DNA from: Heliobacterium mobile
Lineage (GTDB): Bacteria > Bacillota > Desulfitobacteriia > Heliobacteriales > Heliobacteriaceae
Assembly: GCF_009720735.1 (NCBI RefSeq)
Contig: NZ_WNKU01000014.1
Span: forward strand, 26,057-90,056
Length of the DNA stretch: 64,000 nucleotides
Direction of reading: 5' to 3'
The stretch's first letter is position 1, and each line of letters begins with the position of its first letter. Below, piece by piece: positions 26,315 through 35,296 of the stretch. The notes below the pieces were generated by a model. It was not told where the DNA came from. It searched no databases and worked only from the letters and a program-made list of their open reading frames with translations. Made by a program: the position numbers and the translations under genes.

Positions 26315-27475
26315 ATGCGTCCGACCAAAATCAAAGACGACATCTATTGGGTGGGTGCAATCGATTGGGATCTACGCGATTTTCACGGTTACCTAACCCA
26401 ACGCGGTTCAAGTTATAACGCCTATTTGATCATCGATGAAAAAATCACCCTCGTTGATACGGTGAAACATTATCTCGTCGACGAGATGATCGACCGGATT
26501 CGTCACATCATCGATCCGGCCAAGATCGATTATATCGTCTGTAACCATGTGGAAATGGATCACTCCGGCGGGATCCCGCGTATTATGGAACTGGCTCCGA
26601 ATGCCACTATCGTCACATCGCCGAATGGCCAACGGGGACTCAATAGCCATTACAAAAAAGATTGGAATTACAAAATCGTCAAGTCCGGCGATACGCTCAA
26701 CTTAGGTAAGCGGAATTTATCCTTTGTCTTGACGCAGATGGTTCACTGGCCCGATAACATGGTTAGTTACCTGGCCGAAGATAAAATCCTCTTTTCCAAC
26801 GATGCTTTTGGCCAGCACATCGCCTCGACGGAGCGCTTTGATGACCAACTGTCGCTTCATTTGGTCATGGACGAAGCCAAAAAATATTACGCCAACATCG
26901 TCCTGCCTTATGGGGCTCAGGTTCAAAATGCCCTCAAAGCCGTCGACGGTCTGGAAATAGATGTGATCGCCACCAGCCATGGCATCATCTGGCGCAGCCA
27001 CATTGCAGAGATCATCGAGGAGTACCACAAATGGTCACTCAACGAAACAGAACCGAAAGCGCTGATCGTTTTTGACACGATGTGGGAATCGACCCGGAAA
27101 ATCGCCCATGCCATCAACCGGGCCTTTGAACACAAAGGCATTGATACGAAGATACTGAACTTGAAACACAACCATATCTCCGATATCATGACAGAACTGA
27201 TCACGGCTAAATACGTCTGTGTCGGTTCACCCACCTTGAACAACAACATGCTTCCCAGTGTGGCCGCTTTTCTCACCTACATGAGAGGCCTGGCACCGAA
27301 GCACCGCGTCGGCCTTGCTTTCGGCTCTTATGGATGGGGAGGTCAGAGCGTAGGTCAAGTGGAAGAATCCATGAAAACGGCCGGCTTTGACATGCTCGAA
27401 CAAGTCAAAGTGCAATACATTCCCGACGAAAAAGCCCTCGACGAGATCACGGCTCGCGTAGAAGCCCTTTTGTAA
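26315..27475 (+). CDS. fprA: Flavodiiron protein (FprA/ROO type)
   Basis: 386-aa cytoplasmic O2/NO reductase. The N-terminal metallo-beta-lactamase domain has the diiron ligands His78, Glu80, Asp82, His83 (HVEMDHSG), then HWPDNMVSYL, SNDAFGQH and a TSHGIIW histidine. The C-terminal ~140 residues are a flavodoxin domain (VFDTMWESTRKIAHAI, VGSPTLNNNMLPSV, GSYGWGGQSV) binding FMN. Class A, with no rubredoxin or reductase extension, so a separate rubredoxin or ferredoxin must donate electrons. It marks an anaerobe that meets oxygen. RBS GAGGAGGGT. Confidence 0.97.
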   Translation: MRPTKIKDDIYWVGAIDWDLRDFHGYLTQRGSSYNAYLIIDEKITLVDTVKHYLVDEMIDRIRHIIDPAKIDYIVCNHVEMDHSGGIPRIMELAPNATIVTSPNGQRGLNSHYKKDWNYKIVKSGDTLNLGKRNLSFVLTQMVHWPDNMVSYLAEDKILFSNDAFGQHIASTERFDDQLSLHLVMDEAKKYYANIVLPYGAQVQNALKAVDGLEIDVIATSHGIIWRSHIAEIIEEYHKWSLNETEPKALIVFDTMWESTRKIAHAINRAFEHKGIDTKILNLKHNHISDIMTELITAKYVCVGSPTLNNNMLPSVAAFLTYMRGLAPKHRVGLAFGSYGWGGQSVGQVEESMKTAGFDMLEQVKVQYIPDEKALDEITARVEALL

Positions 27476-27484
27476 ATATGAATG

Positions 27485-27522
27485 AAAAGCACCCCTTACC
27501 GTATGGTGAGGGGTGCTTTTTT
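27485..27522. terminator. Bidirectional terminator between fprA and the HD-GYP gene
   Basis: AAAAGCACCCCTTACC-GTAT-GGTGAGGGGTGCTTTT, a 16-bp stem with one wobble or mismatch and T tract on both strands. Confidence 0.92.
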
Positions 27523-27540
27523 GCAAAAACATGGGATAAG

Positions 27541-28608
27541 TCAGCTTACGTATTGCATGTCCGTCAGTAAGATATCTTTGCTGTCGAGATCGACGGCCAG
27601 CATCGTCGGCAAACATTCTTGTTCTTGTAAGGGAGGGAGCAGTCTAATTTTAGGCCGGAAAGGATAGGAAGCTTCCGTATCGACGACGACACCCACTTTC
27701 CCGTCGGGAAACTGGATCCGGGAACCGATCGGGTAAACGGCGATATTGTCACTTAGGGCGGTAACCACTCTCGGGTTAAAGCAGATACCGGAAAGGGCAT
27801 GAATCTGTTTTAAGGCTTGGCAAGGTTGCATGCGGGAACGATAGGGACGCTCGTTCGTCAAGGCATCATAGACATCGACGACCGAAAGGATCTGGGCGAA
27901 CTCGTGGATCTCATCACCTTTTAGCCTGCGAGGATAGCCATTGCCATCCCACCGTTCGTGATGTTGAAATGCACAGTGAGCGACAGTGATGTTCAAAAAG
28001 CCATTTTTACGAATCCATTCAAAACCGTTTTCCGGATGTGTTTCCACCAGATGACGTTGTCCCGGGGAAAGGGGATCGCGATGTCTCAATTCCAGATCGG
28101 GAATGAACAAGTATCCGATATCATGGAGCAGTGCACCCAAAGCGAAATCTTTTAAGCGCATGGGTTTAATACCTAGGGCAATGGCTGTGCGAATAGCCAG
28201 TACGGCGACATTGAACGTATGGGCGGCTAAGTACGTTTCCGGTAGGCGAACATCCATGTGATGAACCGGGGAATGATACCCCTGTACTTCATTGACGATG
28301 CTACTGGCTAACGTATCCAACTGCCGGATATCTAGAGTTCCCTTTTTCTTCTGAACTTGTTCAAACTGCTGATGGAGAAAAAATACGCTGTCAACGCGCA
28401 TTTTTTCTGGAACAGCCCTCGGAAGAGGCAGTGAACCGATCACAGGATCCTCTACATAGATGAAAGGAAGATTCAAGCTCTGAATTCGCCGGATCGTTGT
28501 TTCGGTCAGTTTTACCCCTTCTACGAGCAGAACCCGTCCATCTGGGGTGTACAAGGTTTGACCGAGAGTCAGCCCAGGAATCACTTTAAGGGTCTCTACG
28601 GGTAGCAT
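27541..28608 (-). CDS. HD-GYP domain phosphodiesterase-like protein
   Basis: About 355 aa. ATG 28608 follows AGGTGG; a longer frame starts at 28686. The HD-GYP domain includes AAHTFNVAVLAIRTAI, LLHDIGYLFIP, the second His segment HPENGFEWIR and the GYP motif HHERWDGNGYPRRLKG, followed by DVYDALTNERPYR. HD-GYP proteins hydrolyse c-di-GMP. The N-terminal ~100 residues look like the small beta domain often found in front of HD-GYP domains. No membrane segment or receiver. Monocistronic. Confidence 0.93.
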   Translation of the reverse strand: MLPVETLKVIPGLTLGQTLYTPDGRVLLVEGVKLTETTIRRIQSLNLPFIYVEDPVIGSLPLPRAVPEKMRVDSVFFLHQQFEQVQKKKGTLDIRQLDTLASSIVNEVQGYHSPVHHMDVRLPETYLAAHTFNVAVLAIRTAIALGIKPMRLKDFALGALLHDIGYLFIPDLELRHRDPLSPGQRHLVETHPENGFEWIRKNGFLNITVAHCAFQHHERWDGNGYPRRLKGDEIHEFAQILSVVDVYDALTNERPYRSRMQPCQALKQIHALSGICFNPRVVTALSDNIAVYPIGSRIQFPDGKVGVVVDTEASYPFRPKIRLLPPLQEQECLPTMLAVDLDSKDILLTDMQYVS

Positions 28609-28789
28609 GTGGGGCCACCTTCTTTCCTCTGATGACACAAGTGACCTGAAAATAGATGACATAAAAAAATTCGCATAATCTATCAATCTATCTCTAGCTC
28701 AATTATACAAAATAATGGATAAGTCTTGTAGTAGTATTTAATATTCATAGAATCTTACGTCTAATCACTCATCTTTTTCTACAAGAACT

Positions 28790-30403
28790 TTATCGGGGCG
28801 ATTTTTCGAGGATCAGCTTGTCCACATCGATATCTGCATCCCGCTCACTTTTTTGACCTGCATGGGAAGTACGTTGCCTGATTCGAATCGTCGGAAGGGT
28901 GAGAGCGATGAAGATGCTGGCCGCCGTGGCGGAGGCTGATACCCAGAAGACTTTATGAATCGATAGGGCCAAAGAGGATTTGATCACCGGTTCAATGGCA
29001 GAACGAAATGCAGCTGGCAGACGGGCCATGGCATCGCTCTGCAAGAGCATGGAAAACAAGGATTGAGGATTACTGTTTAGCAAGGCTCGAATCGGTTCCA
29101 CTAGTGCTGCCGGGGCTTGGTCTAACAGCGGCAACAAGTCCTGCCTGAGCAAATTCCCCGAATAATAGTTCATGACAGCACCGAAGAGAGCGACACCAAA
29201 GGTTCCTCCGATGGAACGAAAAAGTTGTCCCGACGATGTAACTACGCCGAGCATGGTGCGTGGAAAGATTTCCTGCAAGGCGATGGTGAGCACGGGCATG
29301 ACCAATCCAAGACCAAAACCGATGATGCTTAAGACGAAGGACGCATTCCAGCGGGTCGTATGGAGGCCTAACGTCGTTACGAGAATTGAGCCGGCTGTTA
29401 AAATCAAAAGTCCCACAAGGATTTGCGGCTTCACACCAAAGCGGCGAAGGGAAAAACCTCCGACTGTACTGGACAGCACCATAGAAAGCATCATCGGTGT
29501 CATCGACGTTCCGGCTTGGGAAGCAGATACTCCGATCACCCCTTGCATGAATAAGGGCATAAACATGATGGCGCCAAACATGCCCATGGACATGAGAAAA
29601 CCGATCAAGTTGAGCGTCACATAAGCGCGGTTTGAAAACAGGGAAAGCGGTAAAATGGGCTCTTCAGCTCTTTTTTCAGCCCTTAGGAAGAAGGCCAGAA
29701 ACAGAGCAAAGATACCTAAAAGGCTGATGATCTTCCAGGAAAACCAGGGATACTTAGTTCCCCCGAAAGAAAGGGCCAGCAGCAGACTGACCATGCTGAT
29801 CGTGAAGGTGACAATACCGGTATAGTCGATACGGGCTTGTCCTTTAACTGCTTCATGGCGAAGCCCGAGCCAGATGAATAGAGAGGCGAGCAAGCCGAAA
29901 GGGAGATTGATATAGAAGACCCATTGCCAGGCCAAGTGGTCCACAAACCATCCGCCTATTTGTGGCCCGATAATTGATGATAAGCCGAAAATACCTCCAA
30001 AGACCCCCTGGAATTTAGCCCGCTCTTCACCGGTGAAGATGTCTCCAATGATGATCATGGCCATCGGCATCATAATACCGCCGCCGATCCCTTGTAAAGC
30101 CCGGTAGAGAATCAATTGTTCCATCGTGCCGGCCAAACCACAAAGGGCAGAGCTTAACATAAAAATCCCTAGCCCTGTTAGGTAGATCGGTTTTCGCCCG
30201 TAAAGATCGGCCAGTTTGCCTGCGATAGGAACGACGATGGTGGAACTGAGCATATAAGAGGTAGCCAGCCAAGCCATGAGTTGAAAACCGCCGAGTTGGG
30301 CGATGATGGTGGGCATGGCCGTAGAGGTAACGGTCTGGTCGAGGGCACCGAAGAACATAGCTAGGAAGAGTCCTGTAAGAAGGATCTTGCGGTTCTTTTG
30401 CAT
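28790..30403 (-). CDS. MFS transporter, DHA2 (EmrB/QacA) drug-export family
   Basis: 537-aa membrane protein with about 14 hydrophobic segments. Motif A-like LADLYGRKPIYLTG follows TM2 and the TM5 antiporter motif includes LQGIGGGIMMP. A substrate-bound extracytoplasmic loop near residue 425-480 is rich in Leu/Pro. Proton-driven export of toxic compounds is likely; the substrate is unknown. ATG 30403 has AAAGGA upstream. No adaptor or regulator gene adjoins it. Confidence 0.92.
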   Translation of the reverse strand: MQKNRKILLTGLFLAMFFGALDQTVTSTAMPTIIAQLGGFQLMAWLATSYMLSSTIVVPIAGKLADLYGRKPIYLTGLGIFMLSSALCGLAGTMEQLILYRALQGIGGGIMMPMAMIIIGDIFTGEERAKFQGVFGGIFGLSSIIGPQIGGWFVDHLAWQWVFYINLPFGLLASLFIWLGLRHEAVKGQARIDYTGIVTFTISMVSLLLALSFGGTKYPWFSWKIISLLGIFALFLAFFLRAEKRAEEPILPLSLFSNRAYVTLNLIGFLMSMGMFGAIMFMPLFMQGVIGVSASQAGTSMTPMMLSMVLSSTVGGFSLRRFGVKPQILVGLLILTAGSILVTTLGLHTTRWNASFVLSIIGFGLGLVMPVLTIALQEIFPRTMLGVVTSSGQLFRSIGGTFGVALFGAVMNYYSGNLLRQDLLPLLDQAPAALVEPIRALLNSNPQSLFSMLLQSDAMARLPAAFRSAIEPVIKSSLALSIHKVFWVSASATAASIFIALTLPTIRIRQRTSHAGQKSERDADIDVDKLILEKSPR

Positions 30404-30539
30404 GACGACAGTCCTTTCTTAAGAAAAGTGCAGTTGTTCATAGATTACCCATCGATAAGTTCAGTCAAAAATAGTTGCCTCCACACCGTAGTTCAGTAAA
30501 GATTCAAGTAGATGATCCCTGTAAAAATGTACCTTCCTC

Positions 30540-30660
30540 GACGCTGTCGCGCTTTAACCGCCCTGGGCATAAAGTGAACGGTGTAAGGGCGAACAAGACA
30601 CCCGGCATCTCCGCAAAGCTGAGTGATAGCCGGGTGGCAAGAACCCGTAGAGGAGAGACG
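30540..30660 (+). promoter_or_regulatory. Structured leader, possible riboswitch, upstream of the ABC/GTPase/Fe-S operon
   Basis: Two hairpins: CGCCC (30559-30563) with GGGCG (30587-30591), and ACCCGGC (30600-30606) with GCCGGGT (30629-30635) enclosing CTCCGCAAAGCTGAG. An upstream TTCCTC can pair with the RBS GAGGAGA (30650-30656), suggesting translational control. I could not assign it to a known class; CGCC-x-TGGGCA-x-AAAG recalls a metal-cofactor type, but this is a weak resemblance. Confidence 0.5.
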
Positions 30661-30662
30661 CT

Positions 30663-31442
30663 ATGATACGAGAAATTACGGTACTTCCAGGAAAAGACAA
30701 GACGGGAAGTTTGGAGAATTTTTCAGAGATCACCTTAAAAGCCGGTGAGACCATATCCATCGTGGGCCCGACAGGTAGCGGCAAAACGGCCTTCATCTCC
30801 GATATCGAATTGCTGGCCCAAGGGGACACATCGACAGGTCGCCATGTGTTGATCAACGGTCAACCGCCTTCAGATGAACTGCGCTACGACCCTGCGATGA
30901 AACCCATCGCCATGATCACGCAGAATACAAAGTGCTTCGCCGATCTCACTGCTGAAGAGTTCTTGCGGATTCACGCCCGGGCGAGAAAAATGCACGATAA
31001 AGAAATCGTGTACGAGACGATTGATCTCGCCAACAAATTTACCGGTGAACGAATCCGCAAAGATATGAAAGTGACTGTTCTCTCGGGCGGACAGACTCGT
31101 TCTTTGATGATCGCCGACGCCATCATGATTGGGGCAGCTCCGATTATCCTCCTCGATGAGATCGAGAATGCTGGCATCTTTAAGCAGGAAGTTATCAGAT
31201 TGATTCAAAACACCGGCAAAATCGTCGTCTTTGTCACCCATGACCCGGTCATCGCACTGCTGACACAAAAACGGATCATCATGGGCAATGGTGCGGTACG
31301 TAAAGTCCTCAGCCAAGACGAATCGGAAGTTCGGGCCGCCCAGAACCTGATTGAACTGGATAAGCGGGTGGGCATCATCCGAGAAAAGCTGCGGGCCGGT
31401 CATGTGATCACCAAGGAAATGATCAGCGTCAATTTTGGTTAA
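30663..31442 (+). CDS. ABC-type ATPase domain protein (soluble, no permease)
   Basis: 259 aa. Walker A GPTGSGKT (35-42), signature LSGGQ (140-144), Walker B IILLDE (161-166) and H-loop His193 are intact, so it should hydrolyse ATP. No permease gene is near; instead a GTPase and an Fe-S protein follow with 16-nt and 1-nt gaps. It therefore probably drives a maturation or activation step rather than transport (inference). A tail of ~60 residues after the H-loop is not typical of transporters. RBS GAGGAGAG, possibly masked by the leader. Confidence 0.85.
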   Translation: MIREITVLPGKDKTGSLENFSEITLKAGETISIVGPTGSGKTAFISDIELLAQGDTSTGRHVLINGQPPSDELRYDPAMKPIAMITQNTKCFADLTAEEFLRIHARARKMHDKEIVYETIDLANKFTGERIRKDMKVTVLSGGQTRSLMIADAIMIGAAPIILLDEIENAGIFKQEVIRLIQNTGKIVVFVTHDPVIALLTQKRIIMGNGAVRKVLSQDESEVRAAQNLIELDKRVGIIREKLRAGHVITKEMISVNFG

Positions 31443-31458
31443 AAGGGCGGTGTGAAGA

Positions 31459-32169
31459 ATGAAATTGCTTGTGATTGCAGGGCCGCCTTCGGCGGGAAAA
31501 ACGGCGCTGACCAAACAGATCGTCCGCCGGTTCAAAGATGAGATGAAAATCGCTTATCTGAAAATCGACGTGGTCAAAGCCTTTGAAGATGTGGAACTGA
31601 ACCGTGAGTTTGACATCCTCACGAAAAAGGTCTACTCCGGTGACCTTTGCCCTGACCACGCTGGGGTCATGGTCTTAGGGGACGCCGTGGAATGGGCCGA
31701 ACGGAACAAGGCGGACTTGTTCATCGTCGAGAGCGCAGGGTTGTGCCTGCGCTGCTCTCCCTACCTAAACCAGGGGCTCGGGATTATTGTCTTAAGTTCT
31801 ATCTCCGGTATTCATGCGCCGGAAAAAATGGGTGCCATGGTCGCCTTGGCTGATATCGCCGTGGTGACGAAAATCGATTTGGTCAGTCAAGCGGAGCGGG
31901 AAGTATTCATCCAAAAAATCAAAGAAGTCCATCCCCATATCGGTCTCATGGAGACGAATGCCCTGCAAGGAACATCGCTGCAACGGCTTTACCAGTTTAT
32001 CGAGAAATCGGAAGACATCGACAAAAATCATCTGGTCCTCAAAGGCAGCCCGCCCATCGGCACTTGCACCATTTGCATCGGTAAGAAAGAGATCGGCTGG
32101 GATCATCACTTTGGCGTAATCAAGAAACTTGACGGCCAGATCGCAGACTACCTGTACCGAGGTGAGTAA
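31459..32169 (+). CDS. CobW/HypB-like P-loop GTPase
   Basis: 236 aa. P-loop GPPSAGKT (8-15), a switch/Walker-B region DLFIVESAGLCLRCSPYL and the G4 motif TKIDLV support a SIMIBI-class nucleotidase. Two cysteine pairs, LCLRC and, near the C-terminus, TCTIC, could bind a metal or Fe-S cluster. HypB, UreG and CobW relatives insert nickel, zinc or cobalt into enzymes. Its place between an ABC ATPase and an Fe-S protein suggests a metallocentre maturation complex; target unknown. Confidence 0.82.
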   Translation: MKLLVIAGPPSAGKTALTKQIVRRFKDEMKIAYLKIDVVKAFEDVELNREFDILTKKVYSGDLCPDHAGVMVLGDAVEWAERNKADLFIVESAGLCLRCSPYLNQGLGIIVLSSISGIHAPEKMGAMVALADIAVVTKIDLVSQAEREVFIQKIKEVHPHIGLMETNALQGTSLQRLYQFIEKSEDIDKNHLVLKGSPPIGTCTICIGKKEIGWDHHFGVIKKLDGQIADYLYRGE

Positions 32170-32170
32170 C

Positions 32171-32818
32171 ATGAATACAAACCAACCATGGCTCCCTCCC
32201 GGTAAGAACTGCGGCCTCTGTGGTGAAGATACCTGCAAGAGTTTTCTTCGAGCCGTCAACGCGACCCAAAAAAGCTACGACGACTGCCCTTTTTACCGAA
32301 ACAGTGAAGGATGCTGTACCGAATCGGAATCAAAGTGCAGTTACGGCCCTGTCGATGTACTTGGAAATGATTACGATTTTATCTTAAAGCCCTTGCCTGG
32401 CGAGATATCGGCCCGAAAAATCGTTCTGCCCTTTCGGGGCGATATGGTTGATAAGCTAGAGATCAAAGCAGGCGACATCGTCGTCGGCCGTCCCATGGGT
32501 GCCGGATGCCCGATTCCCCACGTGTTACAAGTGATCAAAGCAGATCCGGTGACGGGACTCTTATACACCTGGGTCGTTGGACCGAAGTACTCTCGCGATC
32601 GAGACGTAAAAGATGTCGTCGCTTACCATATGGTCGGCTTCGAAGGGATCGCCGGCCACATTCGAAAAGAGCCTACGTTAGGTTATCGACATACATTCTT
32701 ACCAGGGTTCTGCATGATGAATCTCAATCATACGGGTTTGGTAAATATGGTCCTGCAGAAAGAAGAAGGGCCCCATATTCGGATCGAGAACATCCTAATC
32801 CTGGCGAGCAAGGAGTAA
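32171..32818 (+). CDS. [4Fe-4S] protein with PF04060-like N-domain
   Basis: 215 aa. ATG 32171 lies 1 nt after the previous stop; a longer frame has no RBS. The N-terminus binds one [4Fe-4S] cluster through Cys14, Cys17, Cys22 and Cys39 (CGLCGEDTC ... DCPFY), the motif also found in corrinoid/Fe-S proteins of the acetyl-CoA pathway. The C-terminal ~150 residues contain GRPMGAGCPIPHVLQV and a Cys in PGFCMMNL and are not recognised. Third member of the trio; the stop codon overlaps a terminator. Confidence 0.8.
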   Translation: MNTNQPWLPPGKNCGLCGEDTCKSFLRAVNATQKSYDDCPFYRNSEGCCTESESKCSYGPVDVLGNDYDFILKPLPGEISARKIVLPFRGDMVDKLEIKAGDIVVGRPMGAGCPIPHVLQVIKADPVTGLLYTWVVGPKYSRDRDVKDVVAYHMVGFEGIAGHIRKEPTLGYRHTFLPGFCMMNLNHTGLVNMVLQKEEGPHIRIENILILASKE

Positions 32819-32840
32819 GGGAAAGCCCTTACTCTTTTTT
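32813..32840 (+). terminator. Terminator of the ABC/GTPase/Fe-S operon
   Basis: GAGTAAGGG-AAAG-CCCTTACTC followed by six T residues; the stop codon of the last gene is in the stem. Confidence 0.9.
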
Positions 32841-32941
32841 ATTCTAGATCATCAATTTAGGTGAGTTAAAATATGCCACTATTGTATGGGTTTTAATATA
32901 ATGTCGAAAGTTTTGCTGTTTGATAAGAAATAAGCTAAAAT

Positions 32942-32977
32942 GTTGCTTGCGTTCGACCGTTAGGTGCAACCTTTTTT
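32942..32977 (+). terminator. Leader hairpin before the SLH-domain gene
   Basis: GTTGC (32942-32946) and GCAAC (32966-32970) followed by CTTTTTTC. The stem is short, so this is a weak terminator or leader attenuator. Confidence 0.4.
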
Positions 32978-33011
32978 CTGCGGCCTGCGTCTATAAGACG
33001 GAGGGATATGT

Positions 33012-34085
33012 GTGCAAAAACAGAAAAACCAAAAAAGTGCATGGAAAATCGTCTGTTCTATAGCGATATCTGGTACAATACTTCTGCAGGGTGCTGTGAC
33101 GGCTGCTTGGGCAGATAGTGATTACGCCAATCACTGGGCCAAAGAGGAAATCGGCAAGATGGTTGCCTTGCGTCTATACCAGGGTGATGAACAGGGGTTA
33201 ATCAAACCCGATCGCGTCATGACCCGGGCCGAGTTTATGACCTTGCTCGTCCGAGCTTTTGATTTTCAGGTCAACTTTATTAAAGCTCCCGACATAAAAG
33301 ATATCGTCGATGATGTTCCTTCGAACGCCTGGTATACAGATGATTTGATCCGTGCGGCCCATACCTTTCTACCGATCGAACATCGAATTTTTCATCCTGA
33401 CGAAGGGATGACCCGAGAAGTCATGGCCCAGTGGGTCATGGCTGCCTATACCCATAAGAGCAATGAAGCGACTACAATCACTACGGAGAACGTTGATTTT
33501 ACCGATGCAGGTGAGATAGATCCTCTCTATGTGGAAGCAGTAAAACAAGCGGCCTCGCTCAAATGGCTTACCGGTTATGATGATGGAACTTTTCAACCGA
33601 AAGCGCAGGTCACTCGTGCGCAGGCTGCCGTCATCGTCGCAAGGATGCTGCAAACTCTCCCAGAAAATCTACGCAAAGAGATCATCCCCTATCAATATCA
33701 CAGCCGAGCGGACCAAGGGAAATGGGACGCTACCCCGCAAGGACTGATCCTCCGTTCCAAAGAAGATATCCGCGCCTTTGAAGAGAAATGGCGCGATCCA
33801 TCGAGCAGCCTTTCCCTGCTCGACCCGACCCAGATCGATTTCGAAAAACAAGCGGTGGTGGCCCTCATCGGCTATCCCAGTTCCAGTTCGAATCCCCCTC
33901 TCGTTACTTCTATGGTTCGACAAGACGATCAGTTGACAATCCATCTCGAGAAGAAAACCGGTGTTATCGAGACGGCTGACATTACAGGTATCTATCGGTT
34001 CTATAGGGTTTCCAAAGAAAAGGTTTATGGGATTAAAGAAGTGCGGACCGATCTGCATACCATCACCGTAAGCCCCGAAAAATAG
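33012..34085 (+). CDS. S-layer homology protein with PrcB_C-like C-terminus
   Basis: 357 aa, exported: a basic start and hydrophobic core (WKIVCSIAISGTILLQGAV) end in AWADS, a signal-peptidase site. At least two SLH domains follow (NHWAKEEIGKMVALRLYQG, PDRVMTRAEFMTLLVRAF; and WLTGYDDGTFQPKAQVTRAQ), which anchor proteins to secondary cell-wall polymer. The C-terminal ~120 residues (SKEDIRAFEEKW, KQAVVALIGY, YGIKEV) resemble the PrcB_C protease-inhibitor-like fold. GTG 33012 start. Probably a cell-surface protein of unknown role. Confidence 0.85.
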   Translation: MQKQKNQKSAWKIVCSIAISGTILLQGAVTAAWADSDYANHWAKEEIGKMVALRLYQGDEQGLIKPDRVMTRAEFMTLLVRAFDFQVNFIKAPDIKDIVDDVPSNAWYTDDLIRAAHTFLPIEHRIFHPDEGMTREVMAQWVMAAYTHKSNEATTITTENVDFTDAGEIDPLYVEAVKQAASLKWLTGYDDGTFQPKAQVTRAQAAVIVARMLQTLPENLRKEIIPYQYHSRADQGKWDATPQGLILRSKEDIRAFEEKWRDPSSSLSLLDPTQIDFEKQAVVALIGYPSSSSNPPLVTSMVRQDDQLTIHLEKKTGVIETADITGIYRFYRVSKEKVYGIKEVRTDLHTITVSPEK

Positions 34086-34103
34086 AAAAGCGATACAGAG
34101 TGA

Positions 34104-34132
34104 AAGCGATCAGCGAAAAAGGCTGATCGCTT
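34104..34132 (+). terminator. Terminator of the SLH gene
   Basis: AAGCGATCAGC-GAAAAAG-GCTGATCGCTT. Confidence 0.82.
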
Positions 34133-34230
34133 CCTTGTCACAATGAAATACTGGAATCTATCGCTTGAATACGTTAAAATACCTTTGACGATCCTTCGGC
34201 AACAATCGACGGTATAAGGAGAAAGCCTTC

Positions 34231-35274
34231 GTGCCCAGACGAGTAATTACCCTTTTAAAACAGGCAAACTATACGGCTTTGCAGAGCGCCATGGGGAATT
34301 ACTTTCTTGCGGCTGTCAAGTACTTCGCCTTTCAAATGTCCGGATCGACGGCAATGCAGGCGGAAGCGGTACACAGCTTTAACGACGGTTGTGCTCAGGC
34401 GGCCGTTTTTACTGGTTCCATCTTCGCATCCCGCAAGCCGACACCGTCTTTCCCCAACGGCTTTGGGCGATTGTCCAACTTAATCGTTCTGTTCGTGGCC
34501 ATCTTCATGGCCTTTAACTCCTGGAAAGCGATCAAGGCTGGCTATGGGGCGATCTTTCACCCCCATGGGATAAACGATCTATCCGCCTACCTCTGGAGCG
34601 TGGCCACACTGATCAGCGGATTTCTCGTCGATGGCTATGTCTTATACCAAGCGATGAAAGACATTGCCCGTGAGGCCGATGTGGAAGCCAAAGGTTTCGA
34701 TCTGGTTAAAGTCGCCATGAACAAATATCAACTGGCCTCGCCAGAGACCCGTTTAGTCTTCTTTGAAGACTTGCTGGCCACGACGGCCATTTTCATCGCC
34801 CTCGCAGGGATCACGGCCTCCTTCGTAGGTATTGCTTCCTGGGGAGACGGTTTGGCCGGTCTGGTCATTGGGCTCTTGTTGTTGGCCATTGCCGTCAATG
34901 TAGCTTGGGAAAATGTGAAAGGACTGATCGGATACACGGCTCCAGAGGAAGTGGTCGATGAAATCGCCGAAACCATCATGGACGTACAGGGAGTAGAAGA
35001 CTTGTACGAACTGGATGTGGTCCGGGAAGGATCCTTCTTAGATGTAGACGGGACCATCGAACTGCCGGAGACGTGGTCGGTCGGACAAGCGGAAGACGTA
35101 AAAGAAGAAATCCAGCGCCGATTAAAGGTGATTTATCCCAATATACACAATGTCACCCTGAGCATCCATGAGGATGACGAGTTGAGCCGCTGGGGCTCCC
35201 GGGACTATGTCCGGCTGAAAAGAAAGAAAGTGGCCGACCGACTAGTCAAGACGGGAAACAGAACACGCAAATGA
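34231..35274 (+). CDS. Cation diffusion facilitator, SLC30A9-like subgroup
   Basis: 347 aa, about six membrane helices plus a cytoplasmic C-domain (VVDEIAETIMDVQGVEDLYELDVV to IHNVTLSIHED, in parts). TM2 has the HSFND metal motif. In TM5 the usual HxxxD is replaced by FFEDLLAT, as in the SLC30A9/ZnT9-like branch, so zinc specificity is uncertain. GTG 34231 follows AAGGAGAAAG. It is 22 nt upstream of the Mn-dependent pyrophosphatase, and the pair may be cotranscribed; manganese export or supply is a possible link (inference). Confidence 0.9.
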   Translation: MPRRVITLLKQANYTALQSAMGNYFLAAVKYFAFQMSGSTAMQAEAVHSFNDGCAQAAVFTGSIFASRKPTPSFPNGFGRLSNLIVLFVAIFMAFNSWKAIKAGYGAIFHPHGINDLSAYLWSVATLISGFLVDGYVLYQAMKDIAREADVEAKGFDLVKVAMNKYQLASPETRLVFFEDLLATTAIFIALAGITASFVGIASWGDGLAGLVIGLLLLAIAVNVAWENVKGLIGYTAPEEVVDEIAETIMDVQGVEDLYELDVVREGSFLDVDGTIELPETWSVGQAEDVKEEIQRRLKVIYPNIHNVTLSIHEDDELSRWGSRDYVRLKRKKVADRLVKTGNRTRK

Positions 35275-35296
35275 CATAGGGAGGACGATTCAATCC

